Source: an uncultured Acetatifactor sp.
GTDB taxonomy: Bacteria > Bacillota > Clostridia > Lachnospirales > Lachnospiraceae
Direction of reading: 5' to 3'
Assembly: GCA_934426825.1 (NCBI GenBank)
Contig: CAKRYI010000016.1
Location: 1 to 58,920, forward strand
Length of the DNA stretch: 58,920 bases
Both the position numbers and the translations under genes were made by a program. A model generated the notes under the pieces. The model made no database searches and had not been told where the DNA came from. It saw nothing but the letters and a program-made list of their open reading frames with translations. Shown here one piece after another: positions 25,201-32,680 of the stretch. Each line of letters starts with the position of its first letter. Position 1 is the stretch's first letter.

Positions 25201-27916
25201 TGTTGCAAACGAAGGCAGTTTTACCATGAACGGAGGCAACATCACCGGAAATAAGAGTGGATGGGCGAGTGTATATGTAACCAATGGCAGTTTTACCATG
25301 AATGGAGGTTCCATCACCGGAAATACAGGTACCGGCAATACTGCCGGTATGTCCAGCGGTGGTGTGTATGTAGAAAATGGCAGTTTTACCATGAACGGAG
25401 GCGACATTACCGGAAATACAGGTGAAAGAACCGGTGGTGTGTATGTAGCCGATGGCACCTTTACCATGAACGGAGGCAACATCACCGGAAATACAGGTAC
25501 CGGCAAAACTACCGGTATGTCCAACAGTGGCGGTGGTGTATATGTAGACAATGGCACCTTCAACATGAACGGAGGCAACATCACCGGAAATACGAGTGCC
25601 GGTGAACTTGGCGCTGGCGGTGTGTTTATATACGTCGGCACCATCTTCAACATGAAGGACGGTGTCATCACCGGTAACAATACTACCTCCGGTGGCGACA
25701 GATGCGCAGGAGGCGTATTTGTTGATCCGGTAAACGACAACAAGTTCATTGTGTCCGGCGCGGCGAAGATTGTAGATAACTGGAAGAACGGTGTGCTGGA
25801 AAACGGCGTGTATCGGCAAGGCAATAACGGCACGGCAAGCAATGTTAATTTAGCCAGCAATAGGACAGAAAAATTAACCATCACTATAGAAGACGCAGGA
25901 CTAAAACAGGAAGCCCGGATTGGTGTGGGCAGAAGCACGGGGGCTCTTCCCGAAGCAGGCGAAGAGGTCATAATTGCCACCGGTGCAGCGGACGGTTTGG
26001 ACTACGAGAGTATTTTCATACTGGATTTGAACGATCCGTACTATAGCGTAGTCCACGACAGCGAAAGCGGCAATGTGTCCATCCGTAAGCACCAGCACAA
26101 CTGGGCATATGCGTCTACAGACGGCAAGACCATTACTGCTACCTGTAATGCAGATCACTGCCCTGACGATAAAGGCGGCAGCGTGACTATTGCGGCTCTT
26201 GCAAGTACATTGTTTTATGACGGCAGCGCAAGGGAGGCAATAGTGGAGACGAGCAACGATTGGCAGGGACCGGAGGTGAAGGACATCGCTATTACCTATA
26301 AGCGTAACGGCGAGATTGTCAAATCACCTGTAAATGCCGGTAAGTATACGGCAAGCATTACGTTAGGCGGGGCGACAGCCAGCGTGGACTATGAGATTGA
26401 TAAGGTAACTCTTGCGGCAAGTGACTTTGTGTTCAACAAACCGGAGAATTTGATTTACGACGGTCAAGATAAGATTGAAGAACTGGTCTTTCCCGACAAC
26501 TGGGATAAAAAGATACTCTTGCCGGAGGAGAGTGTCAGAGGTTTGGGTGGTACTTACACACGCTTCTATAAGGAGAGTGATCCGGACACCCCTGTGGATC
26601 CGCTCGTAGATGCGGGCACCTACATCGTTAAAATTGAGGTGTCTGAGGGAACAAACTATTACGGAGACACTCTGTCGGATCCCGGCTGGAAGTTCACGAT
26701 TGCTCCGATTACCACTCCTCCGACCGTGGAACTGAGCAGTGCGACCTACACCTACACCGGCAAGCAGATTACGCCGGAGGTTACCGTAAAAGTTGATGAC
26801 ATGACTTTGGCTGAGGGTAAAGACTATACCGTTACTTACGGCGATAACAAAAACGTCGGTACGAATGTCGGTACAGTAACCGTTACGGCAAAGGAAAACG
26901 GTAATTATAAGTTTGCGGAGATTATAAAGGAGTTTACCATTACGCAGGCAACTCCAAGCGGTGAACCCAAGTACACCAAGATTACCACAGACGGTATGAC
27001 GCTGGCAGATGCGGGGCTGACACCGGATGGCAACACCCTGAATCCTGCGGACGGTACACTGGCGTGGATAGATGACGCGGGTAATGTGCTGCCCGATGAC
27101 ACTAAGGTGGAAGCCAACAAGACCTACAAGTGGCGTTTCATACCTGCGGATAGCAGTAACTACACTAACCTGACCGGTGAGGCAGAGCTGTATCATTTAT
27201 CCTACACCATTACGGCATCAGCCGGCGCACACGGAAGCATTTCTCCGAGCGGTGATGTGGATGTAGTGAAAGGAAACAGCCAGACCTTTGTGATTAAGGC
27301 AGATGACGGATACGAGATAGAGAGCCTGACGGTGGACGGAGAGAGCGTAAACGCTGCGGAAAGTTATACTTTTGAAAACGTGACAGCGGCGCATACCATA
27401 GCGGTTACTTTCAAAATCCACTACCGGATTATCAACGGAGCGGACAGCTCATGGACGCAGAATACGGACGGAAGCCTTGTCATCAGAGGAAACGGTGAAT
27501 TTTCCAAGTTCGTGAATGTAAAGGTGGACGGACAAATCCTCGACTCCGCAAATTACACGGTAAGAGAAGGTTCCACTATTGTCGAGTTAAAGGCAGACTA
27601 CTTAAAGACTTTGTCTGAGGGCAGCCACACCTTTGAACTGGCTTGGACGGATGGCTCTGTAAGCACAACCTTTACGGTTGCAAGAAATACGTCCGGCGGA
27701 AATAACAATAGCAATAATAGTAGTAATAGCAATAATAACAATAACAGCAATAACGACAGTCAGAATGGCGGTACAGACAGCGGCAATACCACGGCAAAGG
27801 GAAAAGACCCGAATACCGGAGATGCTTCCCATAATGTGCTCTGGTATCTCCTTACAGCAATGTCTGTTGCAGGACTTGCGGTAATGGCTGTCATCAGAAA
27901 CAAGAAAAAAGAGTAA
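22205..27916 (+). CDS. Giant beta-helix surface adhesin with sortase signal
   Basis: 1903 residues from ATG 22205 (AGGAGGAGG upstream). The signal peptide MKKRVLSLFMAFTLCFSMQP ends near AFA. Then come three homologous blocks, each opening with an HPVCG/HSVCG..C motif (about residues 140, 540 and 870). In each an YYLTQNV-like strand and LCLNGKTITGG lead into right-handed beta-helix repeats of the form FTMNGGNITGN. Next are MBG/Ig-like domains (about 1320-1660), an InlB B-repeat-like segment (HGSISPSGDVDVVKGNSQTF) and an X2-like domain (about 1745-1830). A Ser/Asn/Gly linker leads to the sorting motif DPNTGD (1868-1873), a membrane helix and KKKE. It is probably an adhesin or glycan-binding protein anchored to the wall. 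No sortase gene is in the window. Confidence 0.88.
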   Translation: MKKRVLSLFMAFTLCFSMQPTVAFAGGTGVVTEQEAPSGENTTEVFTADSISGGDVSGGDAGVQDTEKDATLQAVQALINALPDEVTAENADELQAQLIAIDKALTELSEEQIAQLDMARCESICAALTGLVAVQDGEHNHPVCGLTCTHMDENGNPLHEDGVTWTPISTGEELLQKQWTKGNYYLTQNVALTEGWAPADGTVLCLNGYSITVNYSDAVIAVSSGRTFTLCNCSNTGMGTVTHGTGDNGTQYTGYGVLLTYDSTFNMYGGKISGNISDELGGIGAGVHVSRSKFNMYGGEISDNTSSNVNGGGGVYVEANSSFTMEGGSIRNNKVTSTAEGDGGGVHVAGGSFIMKGGDITGNTAYMGGGVCMENLDTAASSFTMTGGTITQNTASYKGGGVCMTDACSDDDTFTMTGGEITDNITENTKNKSNGGGVYFGGKGAFIVSGNVKITGNKYGDASNNVYLSNKPITIAGALTGSIGVTTVTKASLSNPQKIAEAGGTYEPTDEDAACFSSDAGYVPFLVDKEVRLYLSTPQKHPVCGAICNHPDKHPVVIWEGISDLGDIRESGYYYLTQNSTRSTELDFSNWSDVHLCLNGKTITGGNIVFGTPNPTLSDTLCDCDGGGKITGSTSSNGAISLDSGNLDMYGGEISGNSTLGMYVSGGTFNMYGGKITKNNYEGVDGYAGGVRVDADGTFNMYGSAEISDNTATFKTQGDNSGYYGAAGVYVNGGTFKMTENAEVSGNILTIDDALGSSSNNYAGGVYAKDGNVTVGGSVKITGNKKGESNSNVCLPDGKTITVGEALTDSASISVITETPIEVGDEAVIAVGTDTHMLMDDDLKAFNSDATNIKKEIQGGKIIFQNGRHWHSVCGEENCGKDGHGTDEKWKAISKLSDITASGSYYLKNDVSLGGGSWECTYPDVKLCLNGKKITGGSGRGAIKVVSGASLAITDCQAQVGEITQGTNWTGYYGISVEGMLTLWNGSITGNAIMYSGVYVANEGSFTMNGGNITGNKSGWASVYVTNGSFTMNGGSITGNTGTGNTAGMSSGGVYVENGSFTMNGGDITGNTGERTGGVYVADGTFTMNGGNITGNTGTGKTTGMSNSGGGVYVDNGTFNMNGGNITGNTSAGELGAGGVFIYVGTIFNMKDGVITGNNTTSGGDRCAGGVFVDPVNDNKFIVSGAAKIVDNWKNGVLENGVYRQGNNGTASNVNLASNRTEKLTITIEDAGLKQEARIGVGRSTGALPEAGEEVIIATGAADGLDYESIFILDLNDPYYSVVHDSESGNVSIRKHQHNWAYASTDGKTITATCNADHCPDDKGGSVTIAALASTLFYDGSAREAIVETSNDWQGPEVKDIAITYKRNGEIVKSPVNAGKYTASITLGGATASVDYEIDKVTLAASDFVFNKPENLIYDGQDKIEELVFPDNWDKKILLPEESVRGLGGTYTRFYKESDPDTPVDPLVDAGTYIVKIEVSEGTNYYGDTLSDPGWKFTIAPITTPPTVELSSATYTYTGKQITPEVTVKVDDMTLAEGKDYTVTYGDNKNVGTNVGTVTVTAKENGNYKFAEIIKEFTITQATPSGEPKYTKITTDGMTLADAGLTPDGNTLNPADGTLAWIDDAGNVLPDDTKVEANKTYKWRFIPADSSNYTNLTGEAELYHLSYTITASAGAHGSISPSGDVDVVKGNSQTFVIKADDGYEIESLTVDGESVNAAESYTFENVTAAHTIAVTFKIHYRIINGADSSWTQNTDGSLVIRGNGEFSKFVNVKVDGQILDSANYTVREGSTIVELKADYLKTLSEGSHTFELAWTDGSVSTTFTVARNTSGGNNNSNNSSNSNNNNNSNNDSQNGGTDSGNTTAKGKDPNTGDASHNVLWYLLTAMSVAGLAVMAVIRNKKKE
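25190..25650 (+). repeat. Nucleotide-level repeats inside the adhesin gene
   Basis: Near-identical stretches encoding FTMNGGNITGN-type turns start at 25214, 25286, 25379, 25454 and 25553 (spacing 72, 93, 75 and 99 bp, all multiples of three). Copies share long identical stretches around ACCATGAACGGAGGC and ATCACCGGAAATA. Such identity allows in-frame gain or loss of helix turns. Confidence 0.75.
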
Positions 27917-27937
27917 TTTTTAAGTAACCAAACAAAG

Positions 27938-27979
27938 AAATGCCAGCGCCGACATTTGCCGGAACTGGCGTTTCTTGTT
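27938..27979 (+). terminator. Terminator after the adhesin gene
   Basis: Stem AAATGCCAG (27938-27946) and CTGGCGTTT (27965-27973), with one G-U pair, followed by the U-rich CTTGTT. Moderate strength. Confidence 0.6.
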
Positions 27980-28034
27980 CTGAATCATTCGGAGTGCTTA
28001 CTATCCGGAGCAGAAAAACAGGAGGCAGAGAAAG

Positions 28035-28529
28035 ATGGCAAAGCAGAAGGAAGTCAAAACAAACGCCATGCGTATATTGGAATCCAAGAAAATTCCGTTT
28101 ACCCATTACACTTATGAGTGTGAGGAATTTGTAGACGGTCTGCAGATAGCGGACAAATTATCCCTCCCCTATGAGAAGGTTTATAAGACGCTCGTCACGC
28201 AGGGAAACAGCAAAAATTATTTTGTTTTCGTCATTCCCATTGCGGAGGAGCTGGATATGAAAAAGGCAGCAAAATCCGTAGGGGAAAAGAGCGTGGAAAT
28301 GATTCATGTGAAGGATATTAATGCCGTCACCGGCTATATCCGCGGCGGGTGTACGTCCATCGGAATGAAGAAACAGTATGTCACCAGAGTGGATGAAAGC
28401 GCCGCAGATAAAGAAACCATAATTGTCAGCGGCGGGCGCATCGGTTCCCAGATAGAACTGAAGCCGGACGACCTGTTAAAGGCTGCCGGGGCACAGTTCG
28501 CAGACATTATCAAGAAAGCGGAAAACTGA
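28035..28529 (+). CDS. ybaK: Cys-tRNA(Pro)/Cys-tRNA(Cys) deacylase YbaK
   Basis: A 164-residue member of the YbaK/EbsC group, which removes Cys mischarged onto tRNA-Pro. Its motifs are TNAMRILESKKIPFTHYTYE, VYKTLVTQG, AKSVGEKSVEM, DINAVTGYIRGGCTSIGMKK and IIVSGGRIGSQIEL; the conserved Lys in KTLV and the GGCTS loop are present. Length is typical and the protein is cytosolic. ATG follows an AGGAGG site. It is a single gene between the adhesin and a chemoreceptor, unrelated in function to either. Confidence 0.9.
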   Translation: MAKQKEVKTNAMRILESKKIPFTHYTYECEEFVDGLQIADKLSLPYEKVYKTLVTQGNSKNYFVFVIPIAEELDMKKAAKSVGEKSVEMIHVKDINAVTGYIRGGCTSIGMKKQYVTRVDESAADKETIIVSGGRIGSQIELKPDDLLKAAGAQFADIIKKAEN

Positions 28530-28634
28530 TTCTTTTCTCTTCCCTTTCGTGCCTTGGAGTGTTAAAATATATTTACTTCATTTGGGGATTACAGTCCCCT
28601 GAATTTTGGAAAAAACAGAATAAGGAGTGCACAA

Positions 28635-30101
28635 ATGACAAGAGAACAGTATTTGAGAATGGACAAACGGGTTTTTGCTTTGATTAGTGTAGCAATGATT
28701 TACAGTGTTGTGGTTTCGGCTTTTGAGGTTTCGCAGTTGTCCGCAGGTGGGAAAGGGTACATTCAGTTAATTGCCTGTATCGTCCTCACCGTTGTGGAAA
28801 TAGCAGGATTTCTGGTTACAAAAGGTAAGAGGATTTGCGGCTCTATCATGACAGGCAGCGGTGCACTTGTTTTTCTGCTGATGATGAGTTTGGATGAGAG
28901 CAGCAGAATATACATTTTTGCATTTCCGATTCTGATAGCGTCCATTATGTACATGAATAAAAGGTTTGCTATCTGCGGTTCTGCTGTTATACTGGTGGCA
29001 AATATTATTAAGACCGTAAGAGAGGCAGCGGAGGGAAGCTTTGCGTTCGGAACAGGTTCCTACCGGTGGGTAATGACTCTTTTGGTGTGCGTGGGCGTCT
29101 ATGTGGTGATGCACGAGTTTGAGCGCTTTAACAGAGAAACTGTGGTGACGGCAGAGACAACCGGCAGCGAGCAGGCAGAGATTGCACGGAAAATGAATGC
29201 GACGGCAGATGCCATTATCACAAACTTTGAACAGGCAAGTCAGGTATTGGAGAGCCTGAAAAAGAGTATTGATACGAACAATCTGGCAATTAACAATATT
29301 GCAGACAGCACGGAGAGTACCTCTCAGGCAATTCAGGAACAGGCAACCATGTGTACAGCCATTCAGGAAAATTCCGACAAAGCCGAGAAAGAAACGACAA
29401 AGGTTATTGAATTGGCGAAGGTGGCAACGGAGAACGTGGAAGCCGGCGTGCAGCTGATGAGCGACCTGAAAGAACAGGCAGCCGGTGTGGAGAGCACCAG
29501 CAGGGAGACGGCGGATGCAACCACCAGACTGACCAACAAGGTCGGCGAGGTTCAGAATATTGTCGGAGACATTCAGAAGATTTCTTCCCAGACCAATCTG
29601 CTTGCGTTAAATGCTTCCATTGAGGCAGCCCGTGCGGGTGAGGCAGGAAGAGGTTTTGCGGTTGTCGCAGACGAAATCAGGGAGTTGTCCGAGCAGACGA
29701 AGGATGCAACCAACAAGATTATCGGTATTATCGCAGAGCTGACAGCGGATGCCAAGAATGCTTCCGAGAGTATGGATAATTCCGTAGCGTCCATCAACCG
29801 TCAGACGGAAATGATTGACGTGACGGAGCAGAAATTTGAGATGATTGACAGCAAAGTGTCCGAGCTTACCGAGAGTATTCACAATATGGAGAAAACCATT
29901 ACCGATATTGTGCAGGCGACGGGCATTATCTCCGAGAGCATTTCCCAGTTGTCCGCAACCAGTGAGGAGGTTGCAGCTTCATCCGAGGACGGAACCAAAA
30001 CAGCACAGGACGCTGTGGAGCAGATGGAGGAGTGCAGCAAGGTTCTGGAAAATATCCGTGCCCTTTCCTTGAGTTTGAAAGGTGCGGGAGAAGAAGTGTA
30101 G
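28635..30101 (+). CDS. Methyl-accepting chemotaxis protein with multi-helix membrane sensor
   Basis: 488 residues. About six membrane helices (13-32, 40-60, 68-85, 92-108, 115-130, 140-158) replace the usual two helices and periplasmic sensor, and no HAMP domain is evident. The rest is a cytoplasmic four-helix signalling coil. Its highly conserved hairpin lies near 315-350: SSQTNLLALNASIEAARAGE, then RGFAVVADEIRELSEQT. It would activate CheA through CheW. No cheA, cheW or flagellar gene is in the window. Without a large external loop, it may sense membrane state, energy or a small hydrophobic ligand. A GGAGTG site precedes ATG. A small hairpin (28584-28599) lies in its leader. Confidence 0.87.
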   Translation: MTREQYLRMDKRVFALISVAMIYSVVVSAFEVSQLSAGGKGYIQLIACIVLTVVEIAGFLVTKGKRICGSIMTGSGALVFLLMMSLDESSRIYIFAFPILIASIMYMNKRFAICGSAVILVANIIKTVREAAEGSFAFGTGSYRWVMTLLVCVGVYVVMHEFERFNRETVVTAETTGSEQAEIARKMNATADAIITNFEQASQVLESLKKSIDTNNLAINNIADSTESTSQAIQEQATMCTAIQENSDKAEKETTKVIELAKVATENVEAGVQLMSDLKEQAAGVESTSRETADATTRLTNKVGEVQNIVGDIQKISSQTNLLALNASIEAARAGEAGRGFAVVADEIRELSEQTKDATNKIIGIIAELTADAKNASESMDNSVASINRQTEMIDVTEQKFEMIDSKVSELTESIHNMEKTITDIVQATGIISESISQLSATSEEVAASSEDGTKTAQDAVEQMEECSKVLENIRALSLSLKGAGEEV

Positions 30102-30137
30102 CGTATACGCTGCCGAACAGATAGAGGAAAGAGAATA

Positions 30138-30163
30138 GGGCACCCGCGAGGGTGCCTTATTTT
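30138..30163 (+). terminator. Terminator between the chemoreceptor and the MMPL gene
   Basis: Stem GGCACCC (30139-30145) and GGGTGCC (30150-30156), tetraloop GCGA, tail TTATTTT. It ends only 15 bp before the MMPL start codon, so it may act as an attenuator. Confidence 0.75.
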
Positions 30164-30178
30164 AAAAAGGGTGAGCAT

Positions 30179-32680
30179 ATGGAAAAAGAAAAAAAAGACA
30201 ATTCTTTTATGATGAAACTTGCCACTTTAATTGTGGATAAGAGAAAAGGGTTTTACCTTATTTTTATTCTTTTGATTATATTCAGTGTTCTATCCATGAA
30301 CAAGGTTAAGGTAAATAATGATTTGACAACGTATCTGCCGGATACCACAGAGACAAGACGCGGAATCAATCTGATGGATGAGCAGTTTATCACCTACGGT
30401 ACGGCGCGGATTATGGTGTGTAATGTGACTTATGACGAGGCGGAAAAGCTGTCGGAGCGGATAGAGGGCATGGACGGCGTGAGCATGCTGGATTTTGATA
30501 ATACAGAGGAGCATTATCACGACATGGAAGCTCTGTTTTCCGTGACCTTTGACGGGGAAGCGGACGAGGAGGACACACAGCAGTATCTGACCAACGTTTT
30601 GGAGGAGTTAAAAGACTATGATGTCTACTATTCCTCCGATATTGGACAGGAGGAGCGGGATGCGTCCGATTTGGACAAGGATATGATTATTATCCTGATG
30701 CTGGCGGCTGTGGTTATCGTGGCAGTTCTGCTCTTTACCTCCACAACCTATGCGGAAATTCCGGTCTATCTGACTACTTTTATCGTAGCAGCAATTTTGA
30801 ATAAAGGAACGAACTATTGGTTTGGCACTATCAGTTTTGTCACCAACTCTATTGCCGTCGTGTTACAGCTTGCACTGGCGGTGGATTATGCCATTATTTT
30901 GGCACACCGTTTTATGGAGGAGCACGAGGATAAGGACGCAAGGGAAGCGGTGATTGTAGCGTTGAGCAAGGCAATTCCCGAAATTTCCTCCAGTTCTTTA
31001 ACGACCGTGTCCGGTATGATTGCCATGATGTTCATGCAGTTTAGAATCGGCTACGATATGGGTATTATTTTGGCAAAGGCAATTATCCTAAGCCTGATTT
31101 CCGTATTTTTCCTGATGCCGGGACTGCTTCTTACTTTTTCCAAGGCAATCGACAATACGCATCATAAGAGTTTCGTGCCTAAGATTACGGCGGTCGGCAA
31201 ATTTTGCGTGGCAACGAGATACATTATGCCGCCCCTTTTGGTGGCAGCGGTTATCATTTCCTTTTTCCTGTCCAATAAGGCGGATTATGCCTATGATGTG
31301 AGCACGCTTCCGTCCAAAAATATGAGCGACAACAAGTTTTCGGTGAGCATGGTCAATCAGGAATTTGGAACGGTGAACCAGCTGGCGGTCATTGTGCCGA
31401 ACGGCGATTACGAGAAAGAGGCAATGGTGCTGCGTGACCTCTCCGGTATGCCGGAGGTCAATTCCTGCATGGGACTTGCCAATATCGAGGCAATGGACGG
31501 CTATAAGCTGACGGATGCCCTGTCCCCCAGAGAATTTGCGGAATTGATTGATATGGATGTCGAGGTGGCGGACCTGCTGTATACGGCGTATGCGGTGAAC
31601 CAGCAAAATTACGGCGCTTTGGTGAACAATGTCAGCGAATATAAGGTGCCGTTAATTGATATGTTTTTGTTCATTTATGAGCAGAAGGAGAGCGGCAATA
31701 TCACTTTGGCGGACGATTTGGAGGAAACCCTGACGGACGCTTATTCCCAGATTAGCATAGCGAAAGACCAGCTTGCGGGGGAGGATTGCAGCCGTTTTGT
31801 ACTGGAACTGAATGTGCCGGTGGAGGGTGACGAAACCTACGCCACGCTGGACAAAATCCGGAATGCGGTGGCACGGTACTATGATATAGATGATATTTAT
31901 CTGGTGGGTAACTCTACCAGCGACAAGGATTTGATGTCGTCCTTTGCGACGGATAACGCGATTATCACCGTTCTGACGGCGCTGTTCGTTATGGTGATTT
32001 TGCTCTTTACCTTCCAGTCGGCGGGACTGCCGGTTCTGCTTGTTCTGACCATACAGGGAAGTATCTGGATGAACTTCTCCCTGCCGTATCTGCTGAATGA
32101 AAAGGTGTACTTTTTGGGGTATCTGGTGGTTTCTGCCATTCAGATGGGCGCAACCATCGACTACGCTATCGTTATCACCAGCAGATATATGGATTTAAAG
32201 ACTTATATGCCGATTAAAAAGGCAATCGTGGAGACTTTGAATCAGGCGTTCCCCACGATTGTTACCAGCGGTTCCATGCTGGTGGCGGCGGGATTTATTA
32301 TCAGCAACGTGTCCTCCAACGCCGTGGTGGCAGCCATCGGTCTTGCTTTGGGACGCGGTACGTTGACGTCCATTGCGCTGGTACTGCTGGTGCTCCCGCA
32401 GACTTTGCTTATCGGAGATATTATTATCGAGAAAACAGCGTTCACCCTGAAGCGGGATTTGGCAAGACCGCTTCCCACCAGTGGAAGAATCCGCATGAAC
32501 GGACATATCCGTGGATATGTGAACGGTGTGATTGACGGAGAATTCAGCGGTGTGATTGAAGGAGAGATGGGGGCCGTGGTCCGGCCGAAGGATAAGGTAC
32601 AGAAAGAAGATACCGGTGTCCCGGAGGAAGAACCGAAACTCATCGAAGAGGTAACGGAGGTCAGCACAGATGAAGAGTAA
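30179..32680 (+). CDS. MMPL/RND family transporter
   Basis: 833 residues from ATG 30179 (AAGGGTG upstream; the in-frame GTG 30152 lies inside the terminator). RND topology: one N-terminal helix, an external loop, six helices (SSD-like, with ILAHRFMEEHEDKDAREAVI), a second external loop, and six more helices with ATIDYAIVITSRYM. Such proteins export lipids or hydrophobic molecules in Gram-positives. The C-terminal tail at 775-798 has Gly at every fourth residue (GHIRGYVNGVIDGEFSGVIE), reminiscent of bactofilin beta-helix repeats, then an acidic end. The stop overlaps the next gene by 11 bp, so the two are translationally coupled. Confidence 0.87.
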   Translation: MEKEKKDNSFMMKLATLIVDKRKGFYLIFILLIIFSVLSMNKVKVNNDLTTYLPDTTETRRGINLMDEQFITYGTARIMVCNVTYDEAEKLSERIEGMDGVSMLDFDNTEEHYHDMEALFSVTFDGEADEEDTQQYLTNVLEELKDYDVYYSSDIGQEERDASDLDKDMIIILMLAAVVIVAVLLFTSTTYAEIPVYLTTFIVAAILNKGTNYWFGTISFVTNSIAVVLQLALAVDYAIILAHRFMEEHEDKDAREAVIVALSKAIPEISSSSLTTVSGMIAMMFMQFRIGYDMGIILAKAIILSLISVFFLMPGLLLTFSKAIDNTHHKSFVPKITAVGKFCVATRYIMPPLLVAAVIISFFLSNKADYAYDVSTLPSKNMSDNKFSVSMVNQEFGTVNQLAVIVPNGDYEKEAMVLRDLSGMPEVNSCMGLANIEAMDGYKLTDALSPREFAELIDMDVEVADLLYTAYAVNQQNYGALVNNVSEYKVPLIDMFLFIYEQKESGNITLADDLEETLTDAYSQISIAKDQLAGEDCSRFVLELNVPVEGDETYATLDKIRNAVARYYDIDDIYLVGNSTSDKDLMSSFATDNAIITVLTALFVMVILLFTFQSAGLPVLLVLTIQGSIWMNFSLPYLLNEKVYFLGYLVVSAIQMGATIDYAIVITSRYMDLKTYMPIKKAIVETLNQAFPTIVTSGSMLVAAGFIISNVSSNAVVAAIGLALGRGTLTSIALVLLVLPQTLLIGDIIIEKTAFTLKRDLARPLPTSGRIRMNGHIRGYVNGVIDGEFSGVIEGEMGAVVRPKDKVQKEDTGVPEEEPKLIEEVTEVSTDEE

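Noticed and set aside
25190..25650. CRISPR array
   Set aside because: Repeats are coding, of varied spacing and in frame; there are no unique 30-bp spacers and no cas genes.
24128..25980. Long minus-strand frames (242 to 286 residues) under the adhesin gene
   Set aside because: They arise from the repeated GG-rich beta-helix codons and read as Pro/Thr/Val or His-rich repeats. No starts or family signals.
28584..28599. A terminator before the chemoreceptor
   Set aside because: GGGGA/TCCCC is only a 5-bp stem and the U-run after it is poor.
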